Source of the DNA: Skeletonema tropicum | Taxonomy: Eukaryota > Bacillariophyta > Thalassiosirophyceae > Thalassiosirales > Thalassiosiraceae | Assembly (NCBI GenBank): GCA_037178625.1 | Contig: CM074134.1 | Coordinates: forward strand, 620,001 to 684,000 | DNA: 64,000 nucleotides | Direction of reading: 5' to 3' | Shown: positions 32,628-42,272 of the stretch, one piece after another | How positions within the stretch are numbered: the first letter of the stretch is position 1 | Layout of the letters: each line of letters opens with the position of its first letter | Position numbers and translations under genes: made by a program | The notes under the pieces: generated by a model | Databases searched by the model: none | What the model saw: only the letters and a program-made list of their open reading frames with translations | Told to the model about the DNA's origin: nothing

Positions 32628-32951
32628 AAAGCTGTACTCAAGGGCTGACCCGTGGCTGTATGTCGACTGAAGGCTATGGCTGTACGCAGGAGGAGAGGAT
32701 ATCCAATATAGAGCGTATAAGTCGACTGAAGTTAGATTGTGGCAATAATTTTCTACCGAAGGGTATCGTACCTCAGTATCGTACTGATTCTTACACAAGG
32801 GTAATTCTTACATACATCGAACATATTCATATGGTACGTAGTTTTCGTTACTAACCTCGCTGTCACAGTGAAACTCAAGGTGAAACGACAAAAAACAAAC
32901 AACGAAACATCAACATTAATCAAATCAGTTCATTATTTTGTTAAAACAAAG
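32628..32951. other. Intergenic region, start of RING duplication unit
   Basis: Includes a block at about 32757-32800 (GGGTATCGTACCTCAGTA...) whose near copy lies at about 34107-34130; it marks the left end of a tandem duplication described in the findings. Confidence 0.45.
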
Positions 32952-33764
32952 ATGGAGCACCTTCACCATACTCCGCCTCGTTCAAGCTCTCGCCGTGCAG
33001 CTATTGACGCTAATGCACGCACGACTGTCTTGTTGACGTCGGTGCCTTTTGTGAGTTCGGCGACGGAACAGCAGCATGTGGCAGCAGTGGAGGACAATGT
33101 AACAAGTGTTGAGTTTCGTGACGACGCCAGTCTGAGTCTGAGCTCCGTTGAATCATCTGAGCACCTTCACCATACAACTCCTCGTCTGAGCTCTCATCGT
33201 GCACCTATTGACGCTAATGCACGTTTGACTGTCAATTGGACGCCAGTGTCGTTTGTGAGTTCAGCGGCGAGGCAGCAAGATGTGGCAGCAGTGGAGGAAA
33301 AATCAACGAGTGTTGAGATTCGCGACCACGATAGTCTTAGTTTGAGCTCCGTTGAATCGTCTGAAGCTGAAGAGTTGGAATGTTGCATCTGTCTTGAGGA
33401 ACCTAGCGCTAATAACGTCGCGACTATCGACGGCTGTGAGCACAAGTTTTGCCTTGAATGTATTACGGAATGGTCCGAAACAAACAATGTATGTCCTCTT
33501 TGTCGCACTCGGTTCACATCATATGAGTCAGCGGATGGTATTCTGCAACAGGTCCCCGATAGACGTCCCGTTGCTGCTTCTAGCATTAATCTTGTACGCA
33601 TCTTCAACCTCGAAGAAGTTGCAGACAGTAGCATCGAAAACAATGGAGAGGTCTTCGTTGCAATGCGTCAGAGAAGTGTCGAACCACAGGAGGGAGAACG
33701 CCAAGAAAGGCAGATTTTGCAACAATTGGCTGGACTTCTAATTCAGCAAGACGGACAAACCTGA
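32952..33764 (+). CDS. RING-finger protein, tandem copy A
   Basis: 270 aa from the ATG at 32952. Residues 1-140 contain an internal duplication: MEHLHHTPPRSSSRRAAIDANAR... and HLHHTTPRLSSHRAPIDANAR..., each ending LSLSSVESSE. A C3HC4 RING follows (CCICLEEP, CEHKFCLEC, CPLCRTRF), so an E3 ubiquitin ligase role is likely. The C-terminus is Gln-rich and ends earlier than in copy B. The sequence after the stop (33768-33942) still resembles copy B's Gln/Glu-rich end, with additional stops, so copy A is truncated relative to it. Confidence 0.82.
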   Translation: MEHLHHTPPRSSSRRAAIDANARTTVLLTSVPFVSSATEQQHVAAVEDNVTSVEFRDDASLSLSSVESSEHLHHTTPRLSSHRAPIDANARLTVNWTPVSFVSSAARQQDVAAVEEKSTSVEIRDHDSLSLSSVESSEAEELECCICLEEPSANNVATIDGCEHKFCLECITEWSETNNVCPLCRTRFTSYESADGILQQVPDRRPVAASSINLVRIFNLEEVADSSIENNGEVFVAMRQRSVEPQEGERQERQILQQLAGLLIQQDGQT

Positions 33765-34065
33765 TCAATTCACGGTGCATTTCGTTGAACTAAATGCTGA
33801 ACCCCGAGCGGAACAAGCTGTGGCTGTGGAACAAGTTGCGGAACAAGGTACGGAAGGACAAGCTGTGGAATAAGCACTGAGACAAGATGCGGAACTGAAT
33901 GCACGACTTGATCAACTGCTTGCTGATATCAAGTCTATGTGAAAAATTAGGCAGATAAATGTTACTTAATCAAAACAGGAAAATGGAGCAGCGGTATTCT
34001 CCTCTCTCTCAACGCTGCAGCCGTGACTGTTTGCTCGCCTACCTTGTCAATGTAACAAAAAGCTA
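33765..34065. pseudogene. Decayed 3' tail of RING copy A plus copied end of the minus-strand oxygenase gene
   Basis: Positions 33768-33942 match the C-terminal coding part of copy B (ELNARLDQLLADI before a stop) but with stops and shifts. Positions about 33944-34065 match 34996-35130, i.e. the 3' end of the minus-strand SET-like/oxygenase gene, as a non-coding duplicate. Confidence 0.7.
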
Positions 34066-34218
34066 GATGAAGGTTGGTTTGTGGCTAATTGAACTTTCTT
34101 CCAAAGGGTATCATACCTCAGTACTGCTTACATAGTGAACCGAGTTTCGAGCAAACCACAGCAACGAACAAAACAAGCAACGAGCATCAAATCAGTTCAT
34201 TATTTTGTTAAAACAAAG

Positions 34219-34995
34219 ATGGAGCACCTTCACTATACACCCCCTCGTCGTAGCTCTCGCCGTGCAGCTATTGACGCTAATGCACGATTGACTGCCATGT
34301 TGACGCCGGCGAGAGGAAGACGCTTGACCGCGCGTGTGAGTTCAGCGGCGGAACAGCAGGGTGTGGCAGTAGCAGTGGAGGAAAATGCAACGATTGCTGA
34401 GTTTCGCGACGACGATAGTCCGAGTCTCAGCTCCGTTGAATCATCTGAGGAAGAAGAGTTGGAATGCTGCATCTGTTTGGAGGAACCTAGCGCTAATGAC
34501 GTCGCGACTATCGACGGCTGTGAGCACAAGTTTTGCCTTGAATGTATTACGGAATGGTCGGAAACAAGAAATATATGTCCTCTTTGTCGCACTCGGTTCA
34601 CTGCAATTGAATCTGCGGGTGGTGTTCTGCAACAGGTCCCCGATAGACGTCCCGTTGCTGCTGCTGGCAGGAATCTTGTGCGCGTATTTAACCTCGAAGA
34701 AATTGCAAGGAACGAAGATGACTTCGTAGGGTTGCGTCAAACGATGGCCACACTGCAGGAGCTACACCGGCAACAAACGCAACGCTTGCAACTCCTAATT
34801 CAAGAGCGAAACGCACGAAATGCTGATCAAATCCAACCCCAAGTTGTGCTACCCCAAGTTGTTAGACTCGCTGCGGAACAAGCTGTTGAGCAAGGTACAG
34901 AACCACCTGTGGAACAAGCTGCGGAACAACGTACAGAACTCAATCAACTGAATGCACGACTTGAACAACTGCTTGCTGACCTCAGGTCCATGTAA
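34219..34995 (+). CDS. RING-finger protein, tandem copy B
   Basis: 258 aa from the ATG at 34219. It matches copy A closely around MEHLHYTPPRRSSRRAAIDANAR, the acidic LSSVESSEEEELE and the C3HC4 RING (CCICLEEPSANDVATIDGCEHKFCLEC; CPLCRTRF). The C-terminus is helical and Gln/Glu-rich with short repeats of EQ-type residues (AAEQAVEQGTEPPVEQAAEQ), likely a coiled coil. Only one copy of the N-terminal repeat is present, unlike copy A. An E3 ligase role is inferred from the RING. It ends 22 bp from the stop of the convergent oxygenase gene. Confidence 0.82.
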   Translation: MEHLHYTPPRRSSRRAAIDANARLTAMLTPARGRRLTARVSSAAEQQGVAVAVEENATIAEFRDDDSPSLSSVESSEEEELECCICLEEPSANDVATIDGCEHKFCLECITEWSETRNICPLCRTRFTAIESAGGVLQQVPDRRPVAAAGRNLVRVFNLEEIARNEDDFVGLRQTMATLQELHRQQTQRLQLLIQERNARNADQIQPQVVLPQVVRLAAEQAVEQGTEPPVEQAAEQRTELNQLNARLEQLLADLRSM

Positions 34996-35017
34996 AAATT
35001 AGGCCGATAAATGTTAC

Positions 35018-37486
35018 TTAATCAAAATCAAACCCGAAGGAAAACGGAGCAGCGGCATTCTTATCTTTCTCAAATCCGACAGCTTTAGCTGATTGCTCAC
35101 CTACCTTGTCAATGTAACAAAAAGCTACGATGCAATATCTGATCCCACTGATAACTGGGTCACCGCTGTGAAGAAGACTTCCACCCTCAAAGCTCACCAT
35201 TCCTCCCACTGTTGGTGATAGAACATCGTCAAGCTCATGAATATACGTACCACCGCCCTGAAACCCCGAGTTGAGCGCGATGATGAAGCTATGTGACGAC
35301 TCATCGAGGTGAGGCGGCAAATATCTTTGCTTTGAAGAGTCGTATCTTACAATAAAAGCGTCATGGATAAAAATGTGGCGATTGCCGCTGAGCTTGAGCT
35401 GTTGTCGCAATAAGGGTCGTATTCTATCCATCCATAACGTCTTTCTAAACAAATGATGCAACTTTGTAATCTCATGGATTGGTATGTCAGTTGTTGGTAC
35501 CGCATAATGTCTCGTAGTTGTCCAACCTGTCGACGAGTTGCAGTGTTCTTCAGCGGTCTTAATTACAAATTGGCATTCAACCTCTGATAATAGTGGTGTT
35601 GCTTGATTAGTAACGAAACACTTTCCATTCAAATAGGATGAGTACTGAATGTTGGAGCTATTGCTGCTAGTATCTATTTGATTTTCATCAACCGAATCAA
35701 TTGTTCCATACACTCGTTGCTTGTCGACATGAAGGGCAATCTCAGAGTGATCAATGCACTTTGAACCTGCTTCTTTCCACAAACGCTGCGCGCGTAGAAA
35801 ATGACCATTACAATGCCCTTTCTCACTAAATGAAATCGACGCATTGCCCAGCACAGCAGCAGCTCTGGCGTGAAGAATATTTCCATCACAAGGATGGGAC
35901 TCAAGTATAAATTCATACAATCCAATCGCTTCAGTAAAACGACCATGTTGCATTGCCAAATCTGCCAAGTTCTTCAGTTGAAGTCGATTCAAAGGAACCA
36001 CGTTACGGTCATTTCCTTCGTAGTCGTTGTCATATCGACATCTTGGACATGTACACGTAAAATCCGATCCAAACAACTTCTTCAACTCAACTGCACGTGA
36101 TTTGGTGTCACCTTCTAAATCTCCTAAAGCAGAATAAGAATTCAGTTGCCCTTCTTCAACGTCGTGCAATGACAGCCATGAGAGGCTCTCCAGCGGTGAC
36201 GAAGGATCCTGTACATCAAGCATTGCTACTGGACAACAGCAATGTTGCATCTTTCTAAAAGCCCATGGCGAGAACACGAAAGATGTCCGTCCAAGATGTG
36301 TTTGTATTTGACTCACTCCTTTGCCATCTTCCAGAGAAGCAGCATTTGATAACCAATGAGCTGTATGGGCAGCGTTTCTCCATCGAGTGATACTTTGCTG
36401 ATCTGTGCTACCTTCTTTCGATTGAGCGTGATGTCTACTGATTGGGAGGCAAGGATGCTTCAATATGTCCAAAGCCAAATCACGCTCTATTTCCGTCAAT
36501 GCATCAGCCGACAACAAGGTATCCTTCGAATATTGAATCAATGGATGATCTGGAAGCCCAACTCTACTAATGCATTGCCGCTTGATAAAAAGATAAGTTT
36601 GCCAGAACTTCTCATAGGTAATGAATTGTCGTTTTGATGCATCATTACATCGTTCGCTTGATTGAAGTAAAATAAAGATACTCCAGTGAGATCTCGCTAT
36701 TGTCCACAACTCTTCAGTCATTGATTCTTCATAAGCGCTGCCATCTCGGTACGCATCACCATAGAATGATTGCAAAAATCTGTCCATCCACAAAGGTGAT
36801 ACAACAGATAAAATTGTACTTAACAACAAAGCACATTCTTCCACCCCAAGATTGTTCCCGCATAGAACTCGTAGCTTCGTTTCAATTGCAGCAAGAGATT
36901 GGACAGCCTCCTCTATCAGATTATCTGCACTGTCATTGTTTACATTTGAGCTTTTTGCTTGAAAGCGATTCCGACAAAAGAACAATTTTGATGGAGGCAA
37001 CAATGCCTTCACGGATGTATCTCTGCAATGTGATTGATCATCGTACAAAGCACACTCGGCCTGAGTTCGGCATTCTTCACTACAAAACAACGAATCGCAA
37101 CATGGATGCTGTAAGTTGTTGCCAGAGGCGTCATCACACCACCTACATGACAAAGGAGTTTGACACGTGATGTGTCTCTCAATGAATTTTGGTAGAGCAT
37201 CTGCAACTGATACTTCCTCACATGCTGTCGGTCTATACACAAGATTCTTTCCACAAACATCACATTGTCGTATTTCTTCAAACAGTAATCTTTCTAGTTT
37301 GTTGCTTTGATGGCTTGATGGCTGAGCCAGTTTCTGCCTCTTGCGAGATACATTTTCGTGATCTCGTTTGCTACGATCACTACCAAACGAGAGAGCCCCC
37401 CGAGTCCACGAGGGAATGAAGCACCAATCGACACACCCTTTGTCGGATGTATCAGTGAGTGGCTTGTGCGTTCCTTTTGAAATCAT
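35018..37486 (-). CDS. SMYD-like (MYND/post-SET-like), TPR and 2OG-Fe(II) prolyl hydroxylase-type protein
   Basis: Intronless 822-aa protein. The N-terminal part has paired cysteine motifs (CDVCGKNL; CRWCDDASGNNLQHPCCDSLFCSEECRTQAECALY) like a MYND-type zinc module. A central helical region follows, with FVFSPWAFRKMQHCCCPVAMLDV and the post-SET-like cysteines FTCTCPRC; a SET core is hard to see and may be degenerate. TPR-like helices come next (LADLAMQHGRFTEAIGLYEFILESHPCDGNIL). The C-terminal 200 residues are a 2OG-Fe(II) dioxygenase: YLPPHLDESSHSFIIALN (HxD), GGGTYIHELDD, LLHSGDPVISGIRYCIVAFCYID (distal His and the Arg that binds 2-oxoglutarate). The hydroxylase end is the best supported. 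Substrate unknown. Confidence 0.8.
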   Translation of the reverse strand: MISKGTHKPLTDTSDKGCVDWCFIPSWTRGALSFGSDRSKRDHENVSRKRQKLAQPSSHQSNKLERLLFEEIRQCDVCGKNLVYRPTACEEVSVADALPKFIERHITCQTPLSCRWCDDASGNNLQHPCCDSLFCSEECRTQAECALYDDQSHCRDTSVKALLPPSKLFFCRNRFQAKSSNVNNDSADNLIEEAVQSLAAIETKLRVLCGNNLGVEECALLLSTILSVVSPLWMDRFLQSFYGDAYRDGSAYEESMTEELWTIARSHWSIFILLQSSERCNDASKRQFITYEKFWQTYLFIKRQCISRVGLPDHPLIQYSKDTLLSADALTEIERDLALDILKHPCLPISRHHAQSKEGSTDQQSITRWRNAAHTAHWLSNAASLEDGKGVSQIQTHLGRTSFVFSPWAFRKMQHCCCPVAMLDVQDPSSPLESLSWLSLHDVEEGQLNSYSALGDLEGDTKSRAVELKKLFGSDFTCTCPRCRYDNDYEGNDRNVVPLNRLQLKNLADLAMQHGRFTEAIGLYEFILESHPCDGNILHARAAAVLGNASISFSEKGHCNGHFLRAQRLWKEAGSKCIDHSEIALHVDKQRVYGTIDSVDENQIDTSSNSSNIQYSSYLNGKCFVTNQATPLLSEVECQFVIKTAEEHCNSSTGWTTTRHYAVPTTDIPIHEITKLHHLFRKTLWMDRIRPLLRQQLKLSGNRHIFIHDAFIVRYDSSKQRYLPPHLDESSHSFIIALNSGFQGGGTYIHELDDVLSPTVGGMVSFEGGSLLHSGDPVISGIRYCIVAFCYIDKVGEQSAKAVGFEKDKNAAAPFSFGFDFD

Positions 37487-37724
37487 CAGATAGTTAGCTC
37501 CGTGCCAAGAAGATCACATTGAACCGTATGATCTTTTTGTTTTTGATGAGTGTGTGATGGGGCTTTAGGTTTATTTCTGTGATGGAGGGCGGTAGGTAAC
37601 AGTATTTTACCTAACTTATGTACAACAACTTACCGTCCATAACAGTAATTACAGTGACCTACGTAAGTTCAAAAGTCGACCTGGCTGCGCTGATGACATC
37701 TACCATAACCATAACTGATGAACC

Positions 37725-38804
37725 ATGGCAAAATCCAGTACTGAAGACGTCATAGACGCAGCCAATGACGCCAACACCAATGATGATTCGTCTATAAACG
37801 AAATGTCAGCTGTTGAAAAGAACGACAATAAAGTGGGCGCCACAGCCGACGACACAAAAGATGAACCGATGGAGGAGGATGAAAATGACAGCAACAACAA
37901 TACCACTGGTACCAATGAAGACAAAGTTGTTCAAGAGGCTGGTGACGACGATGAAAATGATAATGATGTAGAAAGTAGCAATACATCCGCGAACGACGAA
38001 GAAGAAACCAAACAAGATGATACAGATGAAGTAGACAAATCAAATATCGAAAATGACGGTACATCACCGTCCAAAAAGCGACCAACATCAGATGCACCAA
38101 CAACTACTACAAATGACGACGACAATGAACCCCTCCCAACTCTCCCACTCAAAAAAGCACGCACCGCCTATTTCATTTTCGCACAAGACAAACGAGAAGA
38201 ATTGAAACAAAAGTATCAAGGTGAGGGAGTTGCTGCCCTCTCCAAGGCAACAGGAGAGTTATGGAAGGGATTGCAACAGGCGGAGAAGGAAGTGTATGAA
38301 GGCCAAGCGGCACAGGAGAGAGAGAAGTATATGAAAGATAAACAACGGTTGATTAATGCAGGAGTTTGGCCGGAGAGTAGCTCTGGTGGTGCCGATGCGG
38401 GAGAGTATGATGAGGAGGCCATTCTCTTTCCGATTGGGCGTATTCGTAAGATATGCAAGCTGGATAGTGATGTCAAAGGCATGAGTAAAGAGGCGACATT
38501 GTTGGTTGCCAAGGCGACAGAGTTATTTGCATCCAAATTGGGAAGTGAGGTTGTTACAATGGCACAAATGTCCAACCGACGAAAGCTGTTACCAGATGAT
38601 GTTGTGGAGGTTTGTTCGGTGAAGGAAAGATTCATGTTTCTCAAGGATGATCTACAAGACTTGATCAATGAGCAAAAGGAGGTTCAGAAGGAGAAGGAAA
38701 ATGAAAAGGCGGCGAGTAGCGGTAGCAAGTCAGACAAGAGTGGAGGAGGGGGCAAGCAGACGTCTTCGTTGCTTTCTTACTTTGGTAAGGTCCACAATGA
38801 CTAA
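37725..38804 (+). CDS. HMG-box and histone-fold (CBF/NF-Y type) protein
   Basis: Intronless 359-aa protein. The first 140 residues are acidic and disordered. An HMG box follows (KKARTAYFIFAQDKREELKQKYQGEGVAALSKATGELWKGL...EREKYMKDKQ), then a histone-fold domain of CBFD/NF-YB/YC type: FPIGRIRKICKLDSDVKGMSKEATLLVAKATELFASKLGSEV, RRKLLPDDVVEVC and the helix to LQDLIN. The C-terminal tail is Ser/Gly/Lys-rich and ends TSSLLSYFGKVHND, where SLLSYFGK resembles a PCNA-interacting peptide (QxxLxxFF-like). DPB3/CHRAC-like subunits share this histone fold, so a replication or remodelling role is possible. The combination of HMG box and histone fold in one chain is unusual. Confidence 0.85.
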   Translation: MAKSSTEDVIDAANDANTNDDSSINEMSAVEKNDNKVGATADDTKDEPMEEDENDSNNNTTGTNEDKVVQEAGDDDENDNDVESSNTSANDEEETKQDDTDEVDKSNIENDGTSPSKKRPTSDAPTTTTNDDDNEPLPTLPLKKARTAYFIFAQDKREELKQKYQGEGVAALSKATGELWKGLQQAEKEVYEGQAAQEREKYMKDKQRLINAGVWPESSSGGADAGEYDEEAILFPIGRIRKICKLDSDVKGMSKEATLLVAKATELFASKLGSEVVTMAQMSNRRKLLPDDVVEVCSVKERFMFLKDDLQDLINEQKEVQKEKENEKAASSGSKSDKSGGGGKQTSSLLSYFGKVHND

Positions 38805-38914
38805 AAGGCGTGGGTATGGTACATTGCTTGCAAATCATGAGAATGGTGTATTTCATAAATGATAAATGATTGTTGATGGTTCAAACGATGTTTCAAATTC
38901 ATTTTGTTCACTCT

Positions 38915-39610
38915 TCAGTCGTTTCCCATCGTTACATCTCCATCCGGACAACAACTCTTATCATTCTCTTCCATCGCCGCAACATTACGACACCAATATT
39001 CTACATGTTGTTCAATCCTATCAGCTTTAATCATATCTCCACATTTCGTACAAACGACACTACTTCCATCTTCCATTGCTTGTTGAAGTAGATGTTGTCT
39101 CCCCTGAGCGTAGAGAAATGTAGATTTGTCATTGAGAAGTTGTTCGACTATTTCCATGGCCCTCCTTGTCATTTCCATAGATTCTTCTTGTGAATAATGT
39201 TGCTGATGTTGTTGTTGCTGATAATGTGACGACGATGAAGAAGATATTGAATCTGCAACTGCATCTCCCAATTCACTTCGTATCCGCTCCATTGCTACAT
39301 GAGCCGCGGCATTTCCTGATGATAATGTAAGTGCCCCCATCAATGCAGAAAGAGCATCAGTTGGATTGGATGTGTAGGATGATCTTGCATACTGCAGTAA
39401 ATGAGCAATCTCTTCGTGTTGTTGCTCCTGCTCATGTTGCGGGCCGCTTGTTGCCTCCATTTTCATGTGACTGCTGCTAATATTATCTGCCATTTTTTTA
39501 TTGTTAAAACCGCTGGAGTGGAAAAATGCTACTGCGATTGAAGTTAATATTAAAACTACTACTGCTGTTGCTACTCCGGTCCAATTCAATTCAATATCCA
39601 AGGAATTCAT
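38915..39610 (-). CDS. Membrane-anchored protein with C2HC zinc-finger-like motif
   Basis: 231 aa from the ATG at 39610. A transmembrane segment lies near the N-terminus (GVATAVVVLILTSIAVAFF). A Gln/His-rich linker leads to a helical region (EEIAHLLQYARSSYTSNPTDALSALMGALTL) resembling a TPR-type helix pair. The C-terminus holds CTKCGDMIKADRIEQHVEYWC, a C-x2-C...H-x3/4-C zinc-finger pattern. I do not recognise the family. The gene is convergent with the HMG-box/histone-fold gene. Confidence 0.65.
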   Translation of the reverse strand: MNSLDIELNWTGVATAVVVLILTSIAVAFFHSSGFNNKKMADNISSSHMKMEATSGPQHEQEQQHEEIAHLLQYARSSYTSNPTDALSALMGALTLSSGNAAAHVAMERIRSELGDAVADSISSSSSSHYQQQQHQQHYSQEESMEMTRRAMEIVEQLLNDKSTFLYAQGRQHLLQQAMEDGSSVVCTKCGDMIKADRIEQHVEYWCRNVAAMEENDKSCCPDGDVTMGND

Positions 39611-39909
39611 CCCCAATCTCCGTATCTTTGGCTGAGTGGAGTAATGACCAACAAAACATCGTTATGTTTGCACTGTTCAGTTGTTGGCTGGATTTTGTTG
39701 AGAATGTTACCAAATGGTGAGTTACACATTATGAAGTTACAGTTCTGTGACACTCCAACACCGTGCACAGTTATCCTACTTATTAACCAACACCCTGAAA
39801 TGATAATATGCCCCAGCTTTTACGGGCGAAGTCAGGGAGCATGCTCCGTCAACAACAGTAAGACGCTCGAGTGAAAAGAAAAGGCAGTTAACAAACTTAG
39901 ATGTTACAT

Positions 39910-41179
39910 TCAATAATTGCTATTGCCTGATACTTTCACTCTTCCAGGGCCTACATGCTTGGAGTCGGTAATTGAAACAAATGACCTCTTCCTGGTGTTG
40001 GTCGAGGAAGAATTTTCATCACTCTTGGTATTCTCCGTTGGCGAAGTAGAAGGAGAAGTGTATCCCTTTTCACTTGTCTTAATCTTCCGATGTAAAGAGT
40101 CTATGATTGAATCCACTTGTGCTTCAACCTCTCGCGAAAGTTTCGGATCACGTAATTGATCAAGAAGACCCACCATTTCATTAAACTTAGGATAAAGAGC
40201 CGGACGATGACTGCAACCCCCTGAAATCGCAGACTCCACATCATTCGCACTCACTCGATTAGCATCATCAAGAATTTTCTCAGATGCTGGGGCACTGCAA
40301 CTGTGACGGATAGTTTTGATCGACTCATTTAGTATAGTATCATCTCTGAGTAAAGAATACTGTGCATCTTTTCTCTCCTCTTGTGTCAGTGAGCTGAGTT
40401 GTGTGGGTATAAAGTTTGGGTCGAATCTTGGGTGACCCTCATGCACCGAACACCCACAACTTCGTAACAGATAGATGTAAAATCCATACTGAGGCGGAAT
40501 TTGAAGGGACATGGTTTCACTCGAAGGGCTTTGTTTCTTCGACGGTGAAGTCCTTTCGCACCCCTCCCACTACCCTTCCTTATTTGTTTCCCTGTACTTG
40601 TCATCTGGAACAGCCACCTGGTCAACACCAATTTCCTCTTCTTCGTCACTACCACCACCTCGCATACTGTTAGAGTTACTATGAGCACAAAAATAACCTC
40701 TATGGAGATCACCTATCTTCTTCTTCCTTGATCTTGGAAATGTCACCTTTGATCTGCCTACCACAACTGGTGAACCAGCATCTTTGGCCTTTGTCTTAAT
40801 TAAAGAGTCAACTGCATCGAACTTTTCCGCTATGGTGACACTCGAGTCTTCTTCCGTAACAGGAGGGTAAACCTTTGGGTTGAAATAAAGCCTCTCTGTA
40901 AATCGATTATTGCCATCAAAATTATTGCCATCAAAAAATGAACATATGTCAATATCTTTGGGGTCTCGACTAAATAAGACAGTAAGGTTTGTCTCCTTTG
41001 CAATAGGGAAATAACGGCAAAGTTATGTGAGCATTCCAGCGGGCCGATAAGAAAGATTGCTGACTCTTCTCGACTGCCAAGGCCTCAAGTTCAACATCAT
41101 TGAGATGTGAGAGGTGCAGAAGTGTCTCGCCGCAGTTTCCTGACTGAATAGCCTTAGTACAAGTAGTAGCCTCATCCAT
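39910..41179 (-). CDS. Hypothetical protein with frame break and in-frame stop
   Basis: Read from MDEATTCTKAIQSGNCGETLLHL at 41179. The first frame runs to about 41020, where a one-base shift is needed to continue (RYFPIAKETNLTVLFSRDPKDIDICSFF). It then passes a small repeat (DGNNFDGNNR) and a basic block (VGRSKVTFPRSRKKKIGDLHRGYFC) to a TAG near 40570. The same frame continues after the TAG as WEGCERTSPSKKQSP and MSLQIPPQYGFYIYLLRSCGCSVHEGHPRFDPNF. The TAG could be removed by a short intron (donor after GTTGACCAG, acceptor GGGTAG, about 50 bp), or two genes could be present. No family recognised. The safest coding part is 39910-40512. Confidence 0.5.
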
Positions 41180-41215
41180 GGTGCATGTAGTGTTGTAACA
41201 TCGTCAGAAGTATTC

Positions 41216-41580
41216 GGTACGATATCGTACCATACTACAATAATTCCTAAATGTAACAGATTTGTCCGCCGGCTTGATTTGGATTTTTACCCGTGTAACA
41301 GCTGCCGCGAGTTCTACTGCCCTTCTACGCCGCCAGTTGAATTCCTTGTTACCCGTGTAACAATCTCACGGACACAGCTTGGTGATGTTAGTGGGAGAGA
41401 TAAGGAGAGACACCCATCCGAAACGAATCTGTGACATGACACAATTGTCCGTGAGATTGTTACCGTAACCGATTTCACGTAGGTCTGGTATGTTTCTACG
41501 TAGGAACGCCGCCGCCTCCAGAGATGTGAATGTTACCCGTGTAACAATCTCACGGACGGGTTCGATCACTCCTCCTCTAT
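41216..41580. repeat. GTTAC-type dispersed repeats and palindromes
   Basis: A perfect 16-bp palindrome (GGTACGATATCGTACC) lies at 41216-41231. GTAACAATCTCACGGAC occurs at about 41358 and 41539, with its inverse near 41449, and the core GTTACCCGTGTAAC is repeated. The ACGTAGG motif at about 41478 and 41499 is shared with the 12,4xx repeat. Confidence 0.6.
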
Positions 41581-41693
41581 CAACGCAACCGAGCTGATTG
41601 ATGTGGTTGATAAGATTGAAGAGAGCTTATCAAAATAACTGGCGATATCACTGTAGTCACCTCCTTCACGTGGTTAAATATTTATAGAAGAGC

Positions 41694-42199
41694 ATGAGCG
41701 CAAAGTCAATAAATTCGAGGCTGCCGCCGGAAGTCAATCGGATTCTTTATGTGAGAAATCTCCCTTTCAAAATCACGTCTGAAGAATTGTATCAAATATT
41801 TGGTAAGTATTGAATATAATATAGGTCTTTGAAGTTATCCACGGCTCATAAAATCAATGTGGTAACATTTCATTCATACCATTATTCATCCATTTTATTG
41901 TTCTATCTACTTTAGGAAAATATGGAGCTGTATATCAGATAAGATTGGGGGAGAGAGGGAGAGATACAAAAGGTACAGCTTTCGTTGTCTATGAAGACAT
42001 TTACGATGCAAAGCGGGCAGTCGACCATTTAAGTGGGTTCAACGTTGGTGGACGTTATTTAGTCTGCATGTATTATCAACCGGCGAAATTTGAACGACGG
42101 GCAAATGCCGAAGAAAAGAAGAAAGAGTTGGAAGAGTTGAGGCGGCAGGTAAAAGCAAAGAAGCAACAATTAGCAAATAATGCAAATCAAGCTGAATGA
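41694..42199 (+). CDS. SF3B6: Splicing factor SF3b subunit 6 (p14)
   Basis: Two exons, 41694-41802 and 41916-42199, with a 113-bp GT-AG intron in phase 1; 130 aa. The protein is an RRM with [75 protein letters not shown] and a basic coiled tail. [11 protein letters not shown] and DHLSGFNV are the hallmarks of SF3b14/p14, which contacts the branch-point adenosine and binds SF3B1 in the U2 snRNP. Length equals the family norm (about 125 aa). The intron falls in the conserved IFGKYG, supporting the splice model. Confidence 0.95.
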
Positions 42200-42272
42200 G
42201 TAATGAAGGTATACATGAACATATATAAACACAAAATATGAAACAGATGCAGGAAGGATTATGATATTAAGA

